NCBI RefSeq assembly: GCF_040546595.1
Contig: NZ_JBEPOB010000001.1
Location: 2,295,001 to 2,359,000 of the forward strand
Direction: 5' to 3'
DNA length: 64,000 bases
DNA from: Bosea sp. OAE506
GTDB lineage: Bacteria > Pseudomonadota > Alphaproteobacteria > Rhizobiales > Beijerinckiaceae
The position numbers and the translations under genes were made by a program. This document shows positions 38,296-47,301 of this stretch, in pieces (positions within the stretch are counted from its first letter, which is position 1; every line of letters starts with the position of its first letter). The notes under the pieces are model-generated. The model made no database searches. It saw only the letters and a list, made by a program, of their open reading frames with translations, and was not told where the DNA came from.

Positions 38296-38802
38296 ATGAT
38301 GGATCTCGAACTGGACGCAGAACTGGATCGGCCGTCCAACCCGCTCGATCTGATCGAGCGCCTCGCCGCCCTCAACAACTGGAGCTTCGACCGCGACAGC
38401 GACGACGAGCTCTCGGTCGCCGTCTCCGGCGCCTGGTCCGACTACCATCTCGCCATCACCTGGCTGGAGGAGGTCGAGGCCATCCATGTCGCCTGCGCCT
38501 TCGATCTCAAGGTTCCCGAGCGGCGTCGCGGCGAGGTTCTGCAGCTTGTCAGCCTGGTCAATGAGCAGCTCTGGGTCGGTCATTTCGACCTCTGGAGCTC
38601 GGAGAACGTGGTGATGTACCGCCACGCCCTGCTGCTCTCGGGCGGGGCCGAACCCACCGACGAGCAGGCGGCGGCGCTGATCAAGGCGGCGATCGACGCC
38701 TGCGAGCGCTATTTTCAGGCCTTCCAGTTCGTGGTCTGGGCCGGAAAGACCGCGAAGGAGGGGCTCGAGGGTTCGCTGCTGGAGACCGTCGGCGAGGCCT
38801 GA
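38296..38802 (+). CDS. YbjN-domain protein
   Basis: A 168-residue cytoplasmic protein with the YbjN/type III chaperone-like fold. It begins MMDLELDAELDRPSNPLDLIERLA and carries FDLWSSENVVMYRHALLL and ERYFQAFQFVVWAG, typical of the alphaproteobacterial members found beside proC. An ATG repeated at 38296 and 38299 follows AAGGA. Function is unknown; a role as regulator or chaperone has been suggested for the family. Confidence 0.82.
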   Translation: MMDLELDAELDRPSNPLDLIERLAALNNWSFDRDSDDELSVAVSGAWSDYHLAITWLEEVEAIHVACAFDLKVPERRRGEVLQLVSLVNEQLWVGHFDLWSSENVVMYRHALLLSGGAEPTDEQAAALIKAAIDACERYFQAFQFVVWAGKTAKEGLEGSLLETVGEA

Positions 38803-38851
38803 GTTTCTCGCCTCGTCAGGCCCCGACTCGACCCGGGCTGGCTCACAGCAC

Positions 38852-38929
38852 GTCACGGTCGGGCTTGACCCGACCCTCTCCAACCGGCGACTTCTGGTCA
38901 TGAGAGTCTCGGGTCAGCCCGGGAATGAC
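38852..38929. repeat. Second type of palindromic intergenic element
   Basis: Two imperfectly complementary arms (38852-38880 and 38902-38929) flank a 21-base loop. Within the left arm GGTCGGG and CCCGACC form their own small stem. The sequence differs from the element at 21679 and 51242. It lies 31 bp before proC and resembles the GGGTC-rich repeats common between genes of Rhizobiales. Confidence 0.7.
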
Positions 38930-38959
38930 GCCCATCCCCGAGAGCTTCGAGAATCCGCC

Positions 38960-39775
38960 ATGTCCAGCCCGCTGCCGAAGTCCCTCGTTCTGATCGGCGC
39001 CGGCAAGATGGGCGGTGCGATGCTGGAGGGCTGGCTGCGGATCGGCATGAAGCCCGCCGGCATCAGCCTGATCGATCCCCATCCGCCCGACGAGATGGTC
39101 GCGCTCGCCACCGAGAAGGGCATGGCGCTCAACCCCGATGCGGCGTCACTGACCTTTGTCGAGGTATTGGTGCTGGCGACGAAGCCGCAGATGCTCGACA
39201 CGGCGGCGCCCGCCGTCCAGGCGCTGATCCGGCCGCAGACGCTGCTGATCTCGATCCTGGCGGGCAAGACGCTGGGCGATCTCGCCGCGCGGTTGCCCAA
39301 CGCCACTGCCATGATCCGGGCGATGCCGAACCTGCCGGCCTCGGTCCAGCGCGGAGCCACCGGCGCCGCGGCCGGGCGGGGCGTGACCGGCGCGCAGCGC
39401 GCCATGGCCGATGCCCTGCTGCGCAGCATCGGCACGGTCGAATGGCTCGAGGATGAGGGGCTGATCGATGCGGTGACGGCGGTCTCGGGCTCGGGGCCGG
39501 CCTATGTCTTCCATCTGGTCGAGTGCCTCGCCGCGGCCGGCAAGGCCGCCGGCCTGCCCGCCGACATCGCCGAGCGCCTGGCGCGCGCGACGATCGAGGG
39601 GGCGGGCGAACTGCTGCACCAGTCGCCGCTGTCGCCGGCGACGCTGCGCCAGAACGTGACCTCGCCGGCCGGGACGACCGCGGCCGGGCTGTCCGTGCTG
39701 ATGGGCCCGCTGGAACCGCTGATCGTCGAGACGGTGGCTGCCGCCAAACGTCGCGCCGAGGAGCTTTCGGGCTGA
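38960..39775 (+). CDS. proC: Pyrroline-5-carboxylate reductase
   Basis: It reduces P5C to proline with NAD(P)H. The 271-residue product has the Rossmann start LVLIGAGKMGGAMLEGW, VLATKPQML, IRAMPNLPASVQRGATG and the C-terminal VTAVSGSGPAYVFHLVE and TSPAGTTAAGL signature. The ATG at 38960 is in the spacing typical after the palindromic element; the longer frame starts inside that element. It is followed by a TetR-like gene. Confidence 0.96.
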   Translation: MSSPLPKSLVLIGAGKMGGAMLEGWLRIGMKPAGISLIDPHPPDEMVALATEKGMALNPDAASLTFVEVLVLATKPQMLDTAAPAVQALIRPQTLLISILAGKTLGDLAARLPNATAMIRAMPNLPASVQRGATGAAAGRGVTGAQRAMADALLRSIGTVEWLEDEGLIDAVTAVSGSGPAYVFHLVECLAAAGKAAGLPADIAERLARATIEGAGELLHQSPLSPATLRQNVTSPAGTTAAGLSVLMGPLEPLIVETVAAAKRRAEELSG

Positions 39776-39840
39776 TCGGCCTTTCAGGCGCCGCGATCGC
39801 ATCCTAGGTTGTCCGTCAGGACCGCCGAAGGAGAACCGCC

Positions 39841-40590
39841 ATGGCTTCCGATCCCCTCTCTTCCGAATCCGTCACCGGAGCTTCCGCTGCTGCGCCCGCC
39901 GATCCGCGCCGGCAGGCCGTCGAGGCGCTGATGCGCCTGGCCGCCACGCGGCCCTGGGACGAGATCGAACTGGGCGACATCGCCACCGAGGCCGGGCTGA
40001 CGCTGGCGAAGCTACGGGGCCTGTTCCCCTCCAAGCTCGCGATGCTCGGCGGCCTGACCCGAATCGTCGACGATGCGGTGCTGGCTGACGTCTCCGACGA
40101 CCTCGCCGGCGAGCCGGTGCGCGAGCGGCTCTTCGACCTCGTGATGCGCCGGCTCGATGCGCTGGCGCCTTACAAGGCCGGCCTGCGGCGCATCGCTCCG
40201 GTGATCCGGCGCGACCCGCTGACCATGGCTGCGCTCAACCGCGGCGCCGTCAACTCCTGGCGCTACATGCTGGCCTCGGCCGGCATCGCCACCGAGGACG
40301 GGCTCGGGCCCGTGCGCGTGCAGGGCGCCGTGCTGCTGATGGCGCGCGTCACCGAGGTCTGGCTTCAGGATGACGAGCCTGAACTCTCCCGGACGATGGC
40401 GCGGCTCGACCGCGAGCTGAAGACGGCCGGTCGGGTCATGGCCCGTGTCGAGGATGTCCATCGCCTGACCGCGCCGCTGCGCGGGCTCGCCCGGGCGCTC
40501 TGCTCGGGGCGCCGCCCGACCGTCCGGCGGCGCGAGCGCTCGGACGAGAGCCTGCGGCGCGAGGGCGAGGATTTCGCGCCAGCGATCTGA
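39841..40590 (+). CDS. TetR-like regulator
   Basis: A 249-residue protein with a helix-turn-helix region (RPWDEIELGDIATEAGLTLAKLRGLF, residues about 38-63, seen as the usual three helices) followed by KLAMLGGLTRIVDDAVL and a helical ligand domain. The C-terminal 40 residues are highly charged and basic. A related helical fold occurs in COQ9-type lipid-binding proteins, so a non-DNA role is possible. GGAG precedes the ATG. Confidence 0.78.
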   Translation: MASDPLSSESVTGASAAAPADPRRQAVEALMRLAATRPWDEIELGDIATEAGLTLAKLRGLFPSKLAMLGGLTRIVDDAVLADVSDDLAGEPVRERLFDLVMRRLDALAPYKAGLRRIAPVIRRDPLTMAALNRGAVNSWRYMLASAGIATEDGLGPVRVQGAVLLMARVTEVWLQDDEPELSRTMARLDRELKTAGRVMARVEDVHRLTAPLRGLARALCSGRRPTVRRRERSDESLRREGEDFAPAI

Positions 40591-40688
40591 CACAAGGTTA
40601 AGGAACTGCCTTTCCTCTTCCTTATCGTTAAGCGTGTATTAGCCATTCTTTGCGACTCTTGCGAATCTCGTTTCGCAGGGGTTGGTAC

Positions 40689-42686
40689 ATGTCGCTGACG
40701 AAGAAGTTCGCCACCCTGTCGATCAGCCGTTCCTTCGCGCTGATCGCAGGTCTCGCCGTGCTGATGTCCATCGGGAGCGCCGGACTCGCGCTCTACATGG
40801 CGCGCGACGACATGATGGAGCTCAAACGCGCCGAGGTTAGGAACGCCGTCGAGGCGGCCACCTCGACGGTCAACAGCTTCCTTGCTCGGGCCGAGAAGGG
40901 CGAGATCTCCGAGGCCGAGGCCAAGAAGATGGCCGTCGACGCACTGGCTGGCGCGCGCTTCGACGGCGGCAACTACTACTTCGTGATCGGCTTCAACGGC
41001 ATCAGCGTTTCGCATGCCAACAAGAAGATCGAGACCACCGACATGTCGCCGATGAAGGACGCCAGGGGGCGCTTCTTCATCCAGGACATGATCAAGCTGG
41101 CCCGGGACAAGGGCGCCGGCTACATCGATTACGACTGGACCAAGCCGGGCGACAAGGAAGCGTCCCTCAAGATTTCCTATGTCATGTCCGTGCCGAAATG
41201 GCAGTGGCTGATCGGCACCGGCCTTCATGTCCATGACGTCGACGGCGCTTTCGTGCGGATGATCGGCGACGTCGCGAAGGTGCTCGTGCCGCTGGGCCTC
41301 ATCCTGTTCGGGCTGGTGGTCTTCCTGAGCCGTCGCGCCAACGGCATGCTGACCTCGCTGTCGGGCACGATGAACGCGCTCGCCGCGGGCAATCTCCAGA
41401 CCGCCATCGCCCATCAGGACCGGCCCGACGAGATCGGCACGATGGCTCGTGCGCTCGTGGTTTTCCGCGACGCCGCCGTCGCGAAGGATGCCATGCAGGC
41501 CGACAAGGCGCGCGTCGAGCAGGAGGCCGCCGCCCATCGCGATGCCGCCGACGGCCAGCGCCGCCGCAGCGAGGCCGAGCGGGCCGAGATTTCGCGGACG
41601 CAGGAAGGCGTCGTCGCAGCGCTCGGCACCGGCCTGGAGCATCTGGCCGAGGGCGACCTGACCTATCGCATCAACGAGAATTTCGGATCCGACTACGCCA
41701 AGCTGCGCGACGACTTCAACGCCGCGATCGGCAAGCTGCAGGAGACGATGCGGCAGATCGCGACCAATACTGAGAGCATGAAGGCCGGCTCGATCGAGAT
41801 CAGCCAGGCAGCGGACGATCTCGCCGGGCGCACCGAGCAGCAGGCGGCCTCCGTCGAGGAAACGGCCACCGCTCTGGACGAGCTCACCGCCACGGTGCGG
41901 CAGACCGCCGAAAGCGCGCGCCAGGCCAACCAGGCGACGACTCAGGTCAAGGCGGAGGCCGAGCAGTCGACCGCCATCGTCCGCGACGCCGTGGTGGCGA
42001 TGGGTGGCATCGAGAAGTCGGCCGAGGAGATTTCGCAGATCGTCGGCGTGATCGACGAGATCGCCTTCCAGACCAATCTGCTGGCTCTGAACGCCAGCGT
42101 CGAGGCGGCCCGCGCCGGCGATGCCGGCAAGGGCTTCGCGGTGGTGGCGTCCGAGGTGCGGGCGCTGGCGCAGCGCTCGGCCGAAGCCGCCAAGGAGATC
42201 AAGGAACTGATCGCCGCCTCCAACAGCGAGGTCGAGAAGGGTGTCGCTCTCGTCGGGCAGACCGGCAGCGCGCTGCAGCGCATGGCGCAGGAGATCACGC
42301 GCGCCACGGGCCTCGTCTCCGAGATCGCCAGCGCCGCGCAGGAGCAGGCCTCGGGCCTGCAGGAGGTCAACACCGCGGTCGGCGAGATGGATCAGTCGAC
42401 CCAGCAGAACGCCGCCATGGCCGAGCAGTCGACCGCCGCCGCGCATTCGCTCTCGCAGGAGGCCGACCGCTTGGCCGCGCTGGTCGCCCGCTTCCAGCTC
42501 GGCGGCGACGTCGCCGGGCTGAAGGCGATGGCGCGCACGATGCAGGCGGCCGCTGCGCCTGCGCCGCGCAAGACCGCGCCCCCGGCCACCCGGCCTGTCG
42601 CCCGGCCCGTTGCTGCGGCCGGCGGCGGCGGCGCAGCGCGCAAGCCCGAGATGAGCGCGCATGACAAGGGTTGGGCCGAGTTTTGA
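40689..42686 (+). CDS. Methyl-accepting chemotaxis protein with periplasmic Cache domain
   Basis: A 665-residue chemoreceptor. Membrane helices at about 13-36 and 198-219 flank a periplasmic single-Cache domain ([21 protein letters not shown] area, then [13 protein letters not shown]). A HAMP domain follows, and a second HAMP-like segment near residue 310-360 ([14 protein letters not shown]). The signalling hairpin is intact ([23 protein letters not shown], seen as two halves). The protein ends GWAEF, which looks like the C-terminal pentapeptide that docks CheR. The ligand is probably a small organic acid, by Cache class. Its stop overlaps the csaA start. Confidence 0.93.
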   Translation: MSLTKKFATLSISRSFALIAGLAVLMSIGSAGLALYMARDDMMELKRAEVRNAVEAATSTVNSFLARAEKGEISEAEAKKMAVDALAGARFDGGNYYFVIGFNGISVSHANKKIETTDMSPMKDARGRFFIQDMIKLARDKGAGYIDYDWTKPGDKEASLKISYVMSVPKWQWLIGTGLHVHDVDGAFVRMIGDVAKVLVPLGLILFGLVVFLSRRANGMLTSLSGTMNALAAGNLQTAIAHQDRPDEIGTMARALVVFRDAAVAKDAMQADKARVEQEAAAHRDAADGQRRRSEAERAEISRTQEGVVAALGTGLEHLAEGDLTYRINENFGSDYAKLRDDFNAAIGKLQETMRQIATNTESMKAGSIEISQAADDLAGRTEQQAASVEETATALDELTATVRQTAESARQANQATTQVKAEAEQSTAIVRDAVVAMGGIEKSAEEISQIVGVIDEIAFQTNLLALNASVEAARAGDAGKGFAVVASEVRALAQRSAEAAKEIKELIAASNSEVEKGVALVGQTGSALQRMAQEITRATGLVSEIASAAQEQASGLQEVNTAVGEMDQSTQQNAAMAEQSTAAAHSLSQEADRLAALVARFQLGGDVAGLKAMARTMQAAAAPAPRKTAPPATRPVARPVAAAGGGGAARKPEMSAHDKGWAEF

Positions 42687-43051
42687 GCGGTCCCTCCGAC
42701 ACCGCCGCCCCGGCCGCGACGATCGGCTTCGACGATTTCCTCAAGGTCGACATCCGTGTCGGCACGATCGTCGAGGCCGCCCCCTATCCGGAGGCGCGCA
42801 AGCCGGCAATCAAGCTAACCATCGATTTCGGCGGCACGATCGGGCTGAAGAAGTCCTCGGCGCAGATCACCAGGCATTACACCTGCGAGGATCTGCCCGG
42901 CCGGCAGGTGCTGGCGGTGGTGAATTTCCCGCCGCGACAGATCGGCAAGTTCATGTCCGAGGTGCTGACGCTCGGCGTGCCCGACGAGCAGGGAGAGGTC
43001 GTGCTGATCGGGCCGGGCCACGAGGTGCCGAAGGGCGGGCGGATGTATTGA
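42683..43051 (+). CDS. csaA: tRNA-binding, chaperone-like protein CsaA
   Basis: A 122-residue single-domain protein of the EMAPII/OB fold: [38 protein letters not shown] and [15 protein letters not shown] match CsaA. I place the start at TTG 42683, which overlaps the chemoreceptor stop as TTGA; another TTG at 42671 would add four residues. No ATG fits. CsaA binds tRNA and has been linked to protein export in Bacillus. Its coupling to a chemoreceptor is unexplained. Confidence 0.88.
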   Translation: MSGPSDTAAPAATIGFDDFLKVDIRVGTIVEAAPYPEARKPAIKLTIDFGGTIGLKKSSAQITRHYTCEDLPGRQVLAVVNFPPRQIGKFMSEVLTLGVPDEQGEVVLIGPGHEVPKGGRMY

Positions 43052-43129
43052 AGGCTGCAGGCGGCGCGCTGGACAATCGTCCGCCCGTCACCCATATGCG
43101 CCGCGCCAAGGTGAGCGGAGGCGCAGGGA

Positions 43130-44344
43130 TTGCAGATCAAGGAGACCCCGGCGGGCGTGCCGGATGAGCCGGTTCGCCGGGACGAACTCGCCTATCGCCT
43201 GAAGCAGCAGAGGCTCCTTGCCGAATTCGGCCGGATGGCCCTGCGCGAATCCGATCTGCCGGCGCTGTTGCAGCGTGCCACCGAACTCTGCGCGGAAGGC
43301 CTCGACGCGCCGTACTGCAAGGCGCTCGAGTTCCTGCATGATCGGCGCGTCCTGCTGATGCGGGCGGGCGTCGGCTGGCGGCCGGAGGAGATCGGGCAGG
43401 CGACGCTGGGCGCCGATCTCGAATCACCGGCGGGCTTCGCCTTCCAGACCGGCCAGCCCGTCCTCTCCAATCACCTGACGAGCGAGACGCGCTTCCGCAC
43501 GCCGACGCTGCTGGCGGCCTATGGCATCCGGCGGGCCGTCAACGTGCTGATCGATCTCGGCGGCAAGAATGACGGCCCCTTCGGCGTGCTGGAGGTCGAT
43601 AGCCCCGATCCGGGCGATTTCGACGAGGATGACGTCACCTTCCTCTATGGCTGTGCCCGGATCCTCGGCGCGGCGATCGAGCGCAACCGCTCGGATGGGA
43701 AGCTGCAGAAGGCGGTCGAGCGCCAGGCCATGCTGATGCGGGAGATGAGCCACCGCATCAAGAACAGCCTCGGCGTGGTCAGCGGCCTGCTGCGCATCAA
43801 CGCCAGCAACGTCGCCGACCCGGCCGCCAAGGCGCTGCTGCAGGATGCGGAAAACCGGGTTCTGACCATCGCGCATGTCCACAACCATCTCTGGCAGGGC
43901 GAGCGGATCGGCGAGGTCAATATCGGCGAGTTCCTGCGCGAGCTGTGCAAGTCGCTCGGCGGCTCCGTCGAGGGCGTGACGATCGGCTGCGAGGCCGACG
44001 ACGTGGTCATCGACGCCGATTTCGCCATCCCCGTCGGGTTGATGGTCAATGAGCTCGTTACCAATGCGGTGAAATACGCCTTCGAGCCCGGCGGTCCCGG
44101 CACCGTCGCGGTGCGTCTCTCGGCGAGCGAGCAGGAGCTCAGCCTCAGCGTCGAGGACGATGGCCGCGGCCTGCCGCCGGAATTCGACCTCAATGCAGCC
44201 CGCAAGAGCTTCGGCATCCGGGTCATCACCAGCCTCGCCCGCCAGCTGCAGGGCGACCTGCGGGCCGAGAACCTGCCGCGCGGCTGCCGCTTCTCGCTGG
44301 TGTTTCCGCGGCAGAAGCCGGATCAGGACGGCTCAGACGGGTAG
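43130..44344 (+). CDS. GAF-domain sensor histidine kinase, HisKA_2/HWE type
   Basis: A 404-residue soluble kinase. A GAF domain (about 25-180) leads to the phosphoacceptor helix with His208 in MREMSHRIKNSLGVVSGLL. The HATPase core has GLMVNELVTNAVKYAF, EDDGRGLP and a short SFGIRVITSLARQL lid, as in HisKA_2 kinases of general stress or light signalling. The TTG start at 43130 follows GCGGAGG. It lacks a membrane helix and an adjacent response-regulator gene. Its last 12 bp overlap the convergent EnvZ-like gene. Confidence 0.88.
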   Translation: MQIKETPAGVPDEPVRRDELAYRLKQQRLLAEFGRMALRESDLPALLQRATELCAEGLDAPYCKALEFLHDRRVLLMRAGVGWRPEEIGQATLGADLESPAGFAFQTGQPVLSNHLTSETRFRTPTLLAAYGIRRAVNVLIDLGGKNDGPFGVLEVDSPDPGDFDEDDVTFLYGCARILGAAIERNRSDGKLQKAVERQAMLMREMSHRIKNSLGVVSGLLRINASNVADPAAKALLQDAENRVLTIAHVHNHLWQGERIGEVNIGEFLRELCKSLGGSVEGVTIGCEADDVVIDADFAIPVGLMVNELVTNAVKYAFEPGGPGTVAVRLSASEQELSLSVEDDGRGLPPEFDLNAARKSFGIRVITSLARQLQGDLRAENLPRGCRFSLVFPRQKPDQDGSDG

Positions 44345-45790
44345 CCGCACCGTCGCCCGCAGGCCGCCCAGCGGCGAATCCGCCAGCATGATGTCGCCGC
44401 CATGGGCTCGGGCGATGTCGCGGGCGATGGCGAGGCCCAGTCCCGTGCCGCCCGAATCGACGTTGCGGGCCTCGTCGAGGCGGAAGAAGGGGCGGAAGAC
44501 GTCCTCGCGCTGATCCGCGGGGATGCCGGGGCCGTCATCGTCGATCATCACGATCAGGTAGCGCGCGTCATGGGTGGCGCGGATGGCGATGCGATCGCCA
44601 TAGCGGGCGGCATTGGAGACAAGGTTGGTCATCAGGCGGCGGAAGGCGTCGGGCCTGACCACGACCAGCGGGTCGCCGACCACGGTCAGTTCGGTCTGGT
44701 GGCCCTGGCGCTCGGCATCCGATTTCAGCTCCTCCAGCAGGCCGCGGATGTCGGTCTCGACGGCCGTCTCGCCGGCATCGCCGCGGGCGAATGCGAGATA
44801 ATCCTCCAGCATGCGGGCCATCTCGTCGACATCCTTCTCCAGCGCCTCGATCTCGGAGGAGCGCTCGAGCAGGGCGAGCGACAGCTTGAAGCGGGTCAGG
44901 ATGGTGCGCAGATCGTGGCTGACGCCGTTGAGCATGGTCGTGCGCTCGCCGACCGCTCGCTCGACGCGGCGTTTCATCTCGATGAAGGCGTTGCCGGCGC
45001 GACGGACCTCGCGGGCGCCGCGCGGGCGGAACTCGGCGTCGCGGCCCTTGCCGAAGGCCTCGGCCGCATCGGCGAGCTTGAGGATCGGCCGGATCTGGTT
45101 GCGCAGGAACAGCACCGCGATGGTCAGCAGGATCAGCGAGGTGCCGAGCATCCAGAGCAGGAAGATGTGGCTGTTGCTGGCGTAGGCCGAGTTCCGCCGC
45201 GTCAGGATGCGCATCACGTCCTTGTCGAGCTTGATGCGGATCTCGATCAGGCTCGAGCGGCCGACCGTGTCGAGCCAGAAGGGGCGGGCGACCTGCTGGG
45301 CGAGCTCGGCCGAGAGCGCGCTGTCGAGCAGCGAGAAGAAGGGGCGGGGTCCCGGCGGCGGCAGGTCGGAATCCGGGATGATGTCGATGTCCATGCCGAG
45401 CCGGCTGGCGGCGATGCGCGCCAGCACGCTGGCGTCGGCGTCCTGCGGATAGCTCTCATAGACGTCGATCATCGCGGCGATGTCGGCCGAGACCGCCGAG
45501 GACAGGCGCTGGGTCACGGTCTGCCAGTGCCGCTCCATGAAGACATAGGCGATGACCGACTGCAGCAGCACGACCGGCGCGATGACGATGACGAGCGCGC
45601 GCGGATAGAGCCCCTTGGGCATGTAGCGCGCGATGACGTGCAGCGGCCGGCCGGCAATCTTGAGCCAGGGCTTCAGCCGGTCGTTGGCGCGGCTGCGCCA
45701 GCGCGCGCCGAGGGCGGAAGCCCGCGACAGGGCCTGGCCGATCGCCTGCGCCATGCCCCTGCGACGCGTGCCGGGCGGGACGGGCGTCAC
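44333..45790 (-). CDS. EnvZ-like membrane sensor histidine kinase
   Basis: A 485-residue kinase with a 60-residue basic N-terminal tail, helix 1 at 61-86, a periplasmic domain of about 120 residues, helix 2 at 209-229, HAMP, His292 in LNGVSHDLRTILTRF and an ATPase domain (LVSNAARYG, DDDGPGIP, GGTGLGLAIARDIARAHGG). SHDLRT is the usual EnvZ-type H-box. Its start overlaps the stop of the OmpR-like regulator by 4 bp, so they should form one two-component system. The signal is unknown. Confidence 0.92.
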   Translation of the reverse strand: MTPVPPGTRRRGMAQAIGQALSRASALGARWRSRANDRLKPWLKIAGRPLHVIARYMPKGLYPRALVIVIAPVVLLQSVIAYVFMERHWQTVTQRLSSAVSADIAAMIDVYESYPQDADASVLARIAASRLGMDIDIIPDSDLPPPGPRPFFSLLDSALSAELAQQVARPFWLDTVGRSSLIEIRIKLDKDVMRILTRRNSAYASNSHIFLLWMLGTSLILLTIAVLFLRNQIRPILKLADAAEAFGKGRDAEFRPRGAREVRRAGNAFIEMKRRVERAVGERTTMLNGVSHDLRTILTRFKLSLALLERSSEIEALEKDVDEMARMLEDYLAFARGDAGETAVETDIRGLLEELKSDAERQGHQTELTVVGDPLVVVRPDAFRRLMTNLVSNAARYGDRIAIRATHDARYLIVMIDDDGPGIPADQREDVFRPFFRLDEARNVDSGGTGLGLAIARDIARAHGGDIMLADSPLGGLRATVRLPV

Positions 45791-46515
45791 GTCCGGTCGG
45801 TCACGAGCCGATAGCCGACGCCGCGCACGGTCTGGAGATAGAGCGGATCGGCCGGGTCGCGCTCGATCTTGCGGCGCAGCCGGTTCATCTGGACGTCGAC
45901 GGTGCGGTCGTTCGCAGCGGTGCCCTGGGCCGCCAGCTCCTCGCGGGGCACGACCTCGCCGGCGCGTTCGGCCAGCGCGGTCAGGATCTCGCGCTCGCGC
46001 TCGGTCAGGCGGACCGGCTCCTCGCCCTTGCGCAGCTCGCCGCGCGACAGCCCATAGAGAAAGGGGCCGAAGCGGACGAAATCGGGCCGCGGGCCGGACT
46101 GGGCGGTTTCGACGACGATGGTGCGCTTGAGGATGTTGCCGAGGCGCAGCAGCAGTTCGCGCGGCTCGAAGGGCTTGGCGAGATAGTCGTCGACGCCGAT
46201 CTCCAGCCCGTTGATCCGGTCCTTGCCGTCGGCGCGGGCCGTCAGCATCAGGATCGGCACGGCCGAGTCGGCGCGGAAGCGTCGGGCGAAGTCGAAGCCG
46301 TTCTCGCCGGGCATCATGATGTCGAGGACGATGGCGTCGAAGACCAGGCGCGCCAGGCGCTGGTCGGCGTCGGCGGCATTGGCCGCGGTGGTGACGCGGT
46401 AGCCGTTGTCGCCGAGGAAACGCGCCAGCAGGTCGCGCAGGCGGCGATCGTCGTCGACCACGAGGATGTGGGGCGCCTCGTCGGGCAGGGGCTTTCGCGC
46501 CGGCTGTGCGGCCAT
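45787..46515 (-). CDS. OmpR/PhoB-family response regulator (PetR-like)
   Basis: The 242-residue product has a receiver domain with DDD at 21-23, phospho-acceptor Asp65 in VLDIMMPG and Lys in DYLAKPFEP, followed by an OmpR-type winged helix ending QTVRGVGYRL. It is encoded between the EnvZ-like kinase and a MarR-type gene. The MarR-OmpR pair divergent from ilvE is the layout of petP-petR in Rhodobacter capsulatus, where PetR is needed for bc1 expression; orthology is inferred from context. Confidence 0.92.
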   Translation of the reverse strand: MAAQPARKPLPDEAPHILVVDDDRRLRDLLARFLGDNGYRVTTAANAADADQRLARLVFDAIVLDIMMPGENGFDFARRFRADSAVPILMLTARADGKDRINGLEIGVDDYLAKPFEPRELLLRLGNILKRTIVVETAQSGPRPDFVRFGPFLYGLSRGELRKGEEPVRLTEREREILTALAERAGEVVPREELAAQGTAANDRTVDVQMNRLRRKIERDPADPLYLQTVRGVGYRLVTDRT

Positions 46516-46592
46516 GTCGTGTCCGCCTTGTTTTCTCTTGCGCCTTGGTGCTGGACGCTGCCGCGACGCGCCTTGGGCTTAAGCCGTGGGCG

Positions 46593-47099
46593 TCACCGCG
46601 GCGCGGCGAGGAAGCCCTGCACCTTGTGGCGTTCGGCGGGATCGATCAACCCCGCGAGGTAGAGCGCGACGGTCTCGGCCGCCTCCGGGGCGAGATCGGC
46701 GAGCGCCGCCTGGATGCGCTGGGCCTGCAGCCTGACGAGCCGCAAGGCTAGATCCTGCCCCGCAGCCGTGGCGTGGAGATGACGCTGGCGCTTGTCCTGC
46801 ACGCCGGTGCGCTGCTCGACGAAGCCGGTCTCGACCAGCTCCTTTAGGACGCGGTTGAGGCTCTGCTTGGTGATCTTCAGGATGTCGAGCAGTTCGGCGA
46901 TGGTCAGGCCCGGCCGGCGCAGGACGAAATGCAGCACGCGGTGATGCGCGCGGCCGAAGCCGTATTCGGCGAGGATCAGGTCGGGACCGCCGACGAAGTC
47001 GCGATAGGCGAAGAAGAGCAGCTCGATCAGGTCGTAGGGGACCGTCGCATCCGGTGCGGGAGCGGCGGCGGCCGTGGACCGGGCCTGCGTCTGCGGCAT
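46593..47099 (-). CDS. MarR-family regulator (PetP-like)
   Basis: A 168-residue winged-helix protein. LIELLFFAYRDFVGGPDLILAEYGFGRAHHRVL forms the dimer and first DNA-domain helices, followed by LLDILKITKQSLNRVLKELVETGFVEQ, the recognition helix and wing. It lies 77 bp upstream of the OmpR-like gene on the same strand and faces ilvE across a 202-bp gap that could hold its operator. The Ala-rich N-terminus is disordered. PetP identity is inferred from gene order. Confidence 0.87.
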   Translation of the reverse strand: MPQTQARSTAAAAPAPDATVPYDLIELLFFAYRDFVGGPDLILAEYGFGRAHHRVLHFVLRRPGLTIAELLDILKITKQSLNRVLKELVETGFVEQRTGVQDKRQRHLHATAAGQDLALRLVRLQAQRIQAALADLAPEAAETVALYLAGLIDPAERHKVQGFLAAPR

Positions 47100-47301
47100 C
47101 GAATCCGTCCTGCGAATTACGTCAGTGATGTTGACATATCTCAGACGGAAGATTACCGGTCAAGCGCGCCAGACGACGGAATATGTCGCAAGACGATGTT
47201 GCAGCGCAGTATCATTCCGGTCTTCGCCCCGGCCCGCCATGGTGATGGTGCTCGGGGTGCCAGCGGATCAACCGGACCGGACGTGCCAAGAGGAGCACCC
47301 C

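Noticed and set aside
40365..42662. Open frame of 765 codons opposite the chemoreceptor gene
   Set aside because: It is the antisense shadow of a repetitive coiled-coil gene; no motif and no ribosome site.
47131..47160. TTGACA at 47131 as an ilvE promoter
   Set aside because: No reasonable -10 box is found 16-18 bases downstream, so I did not annotate it.
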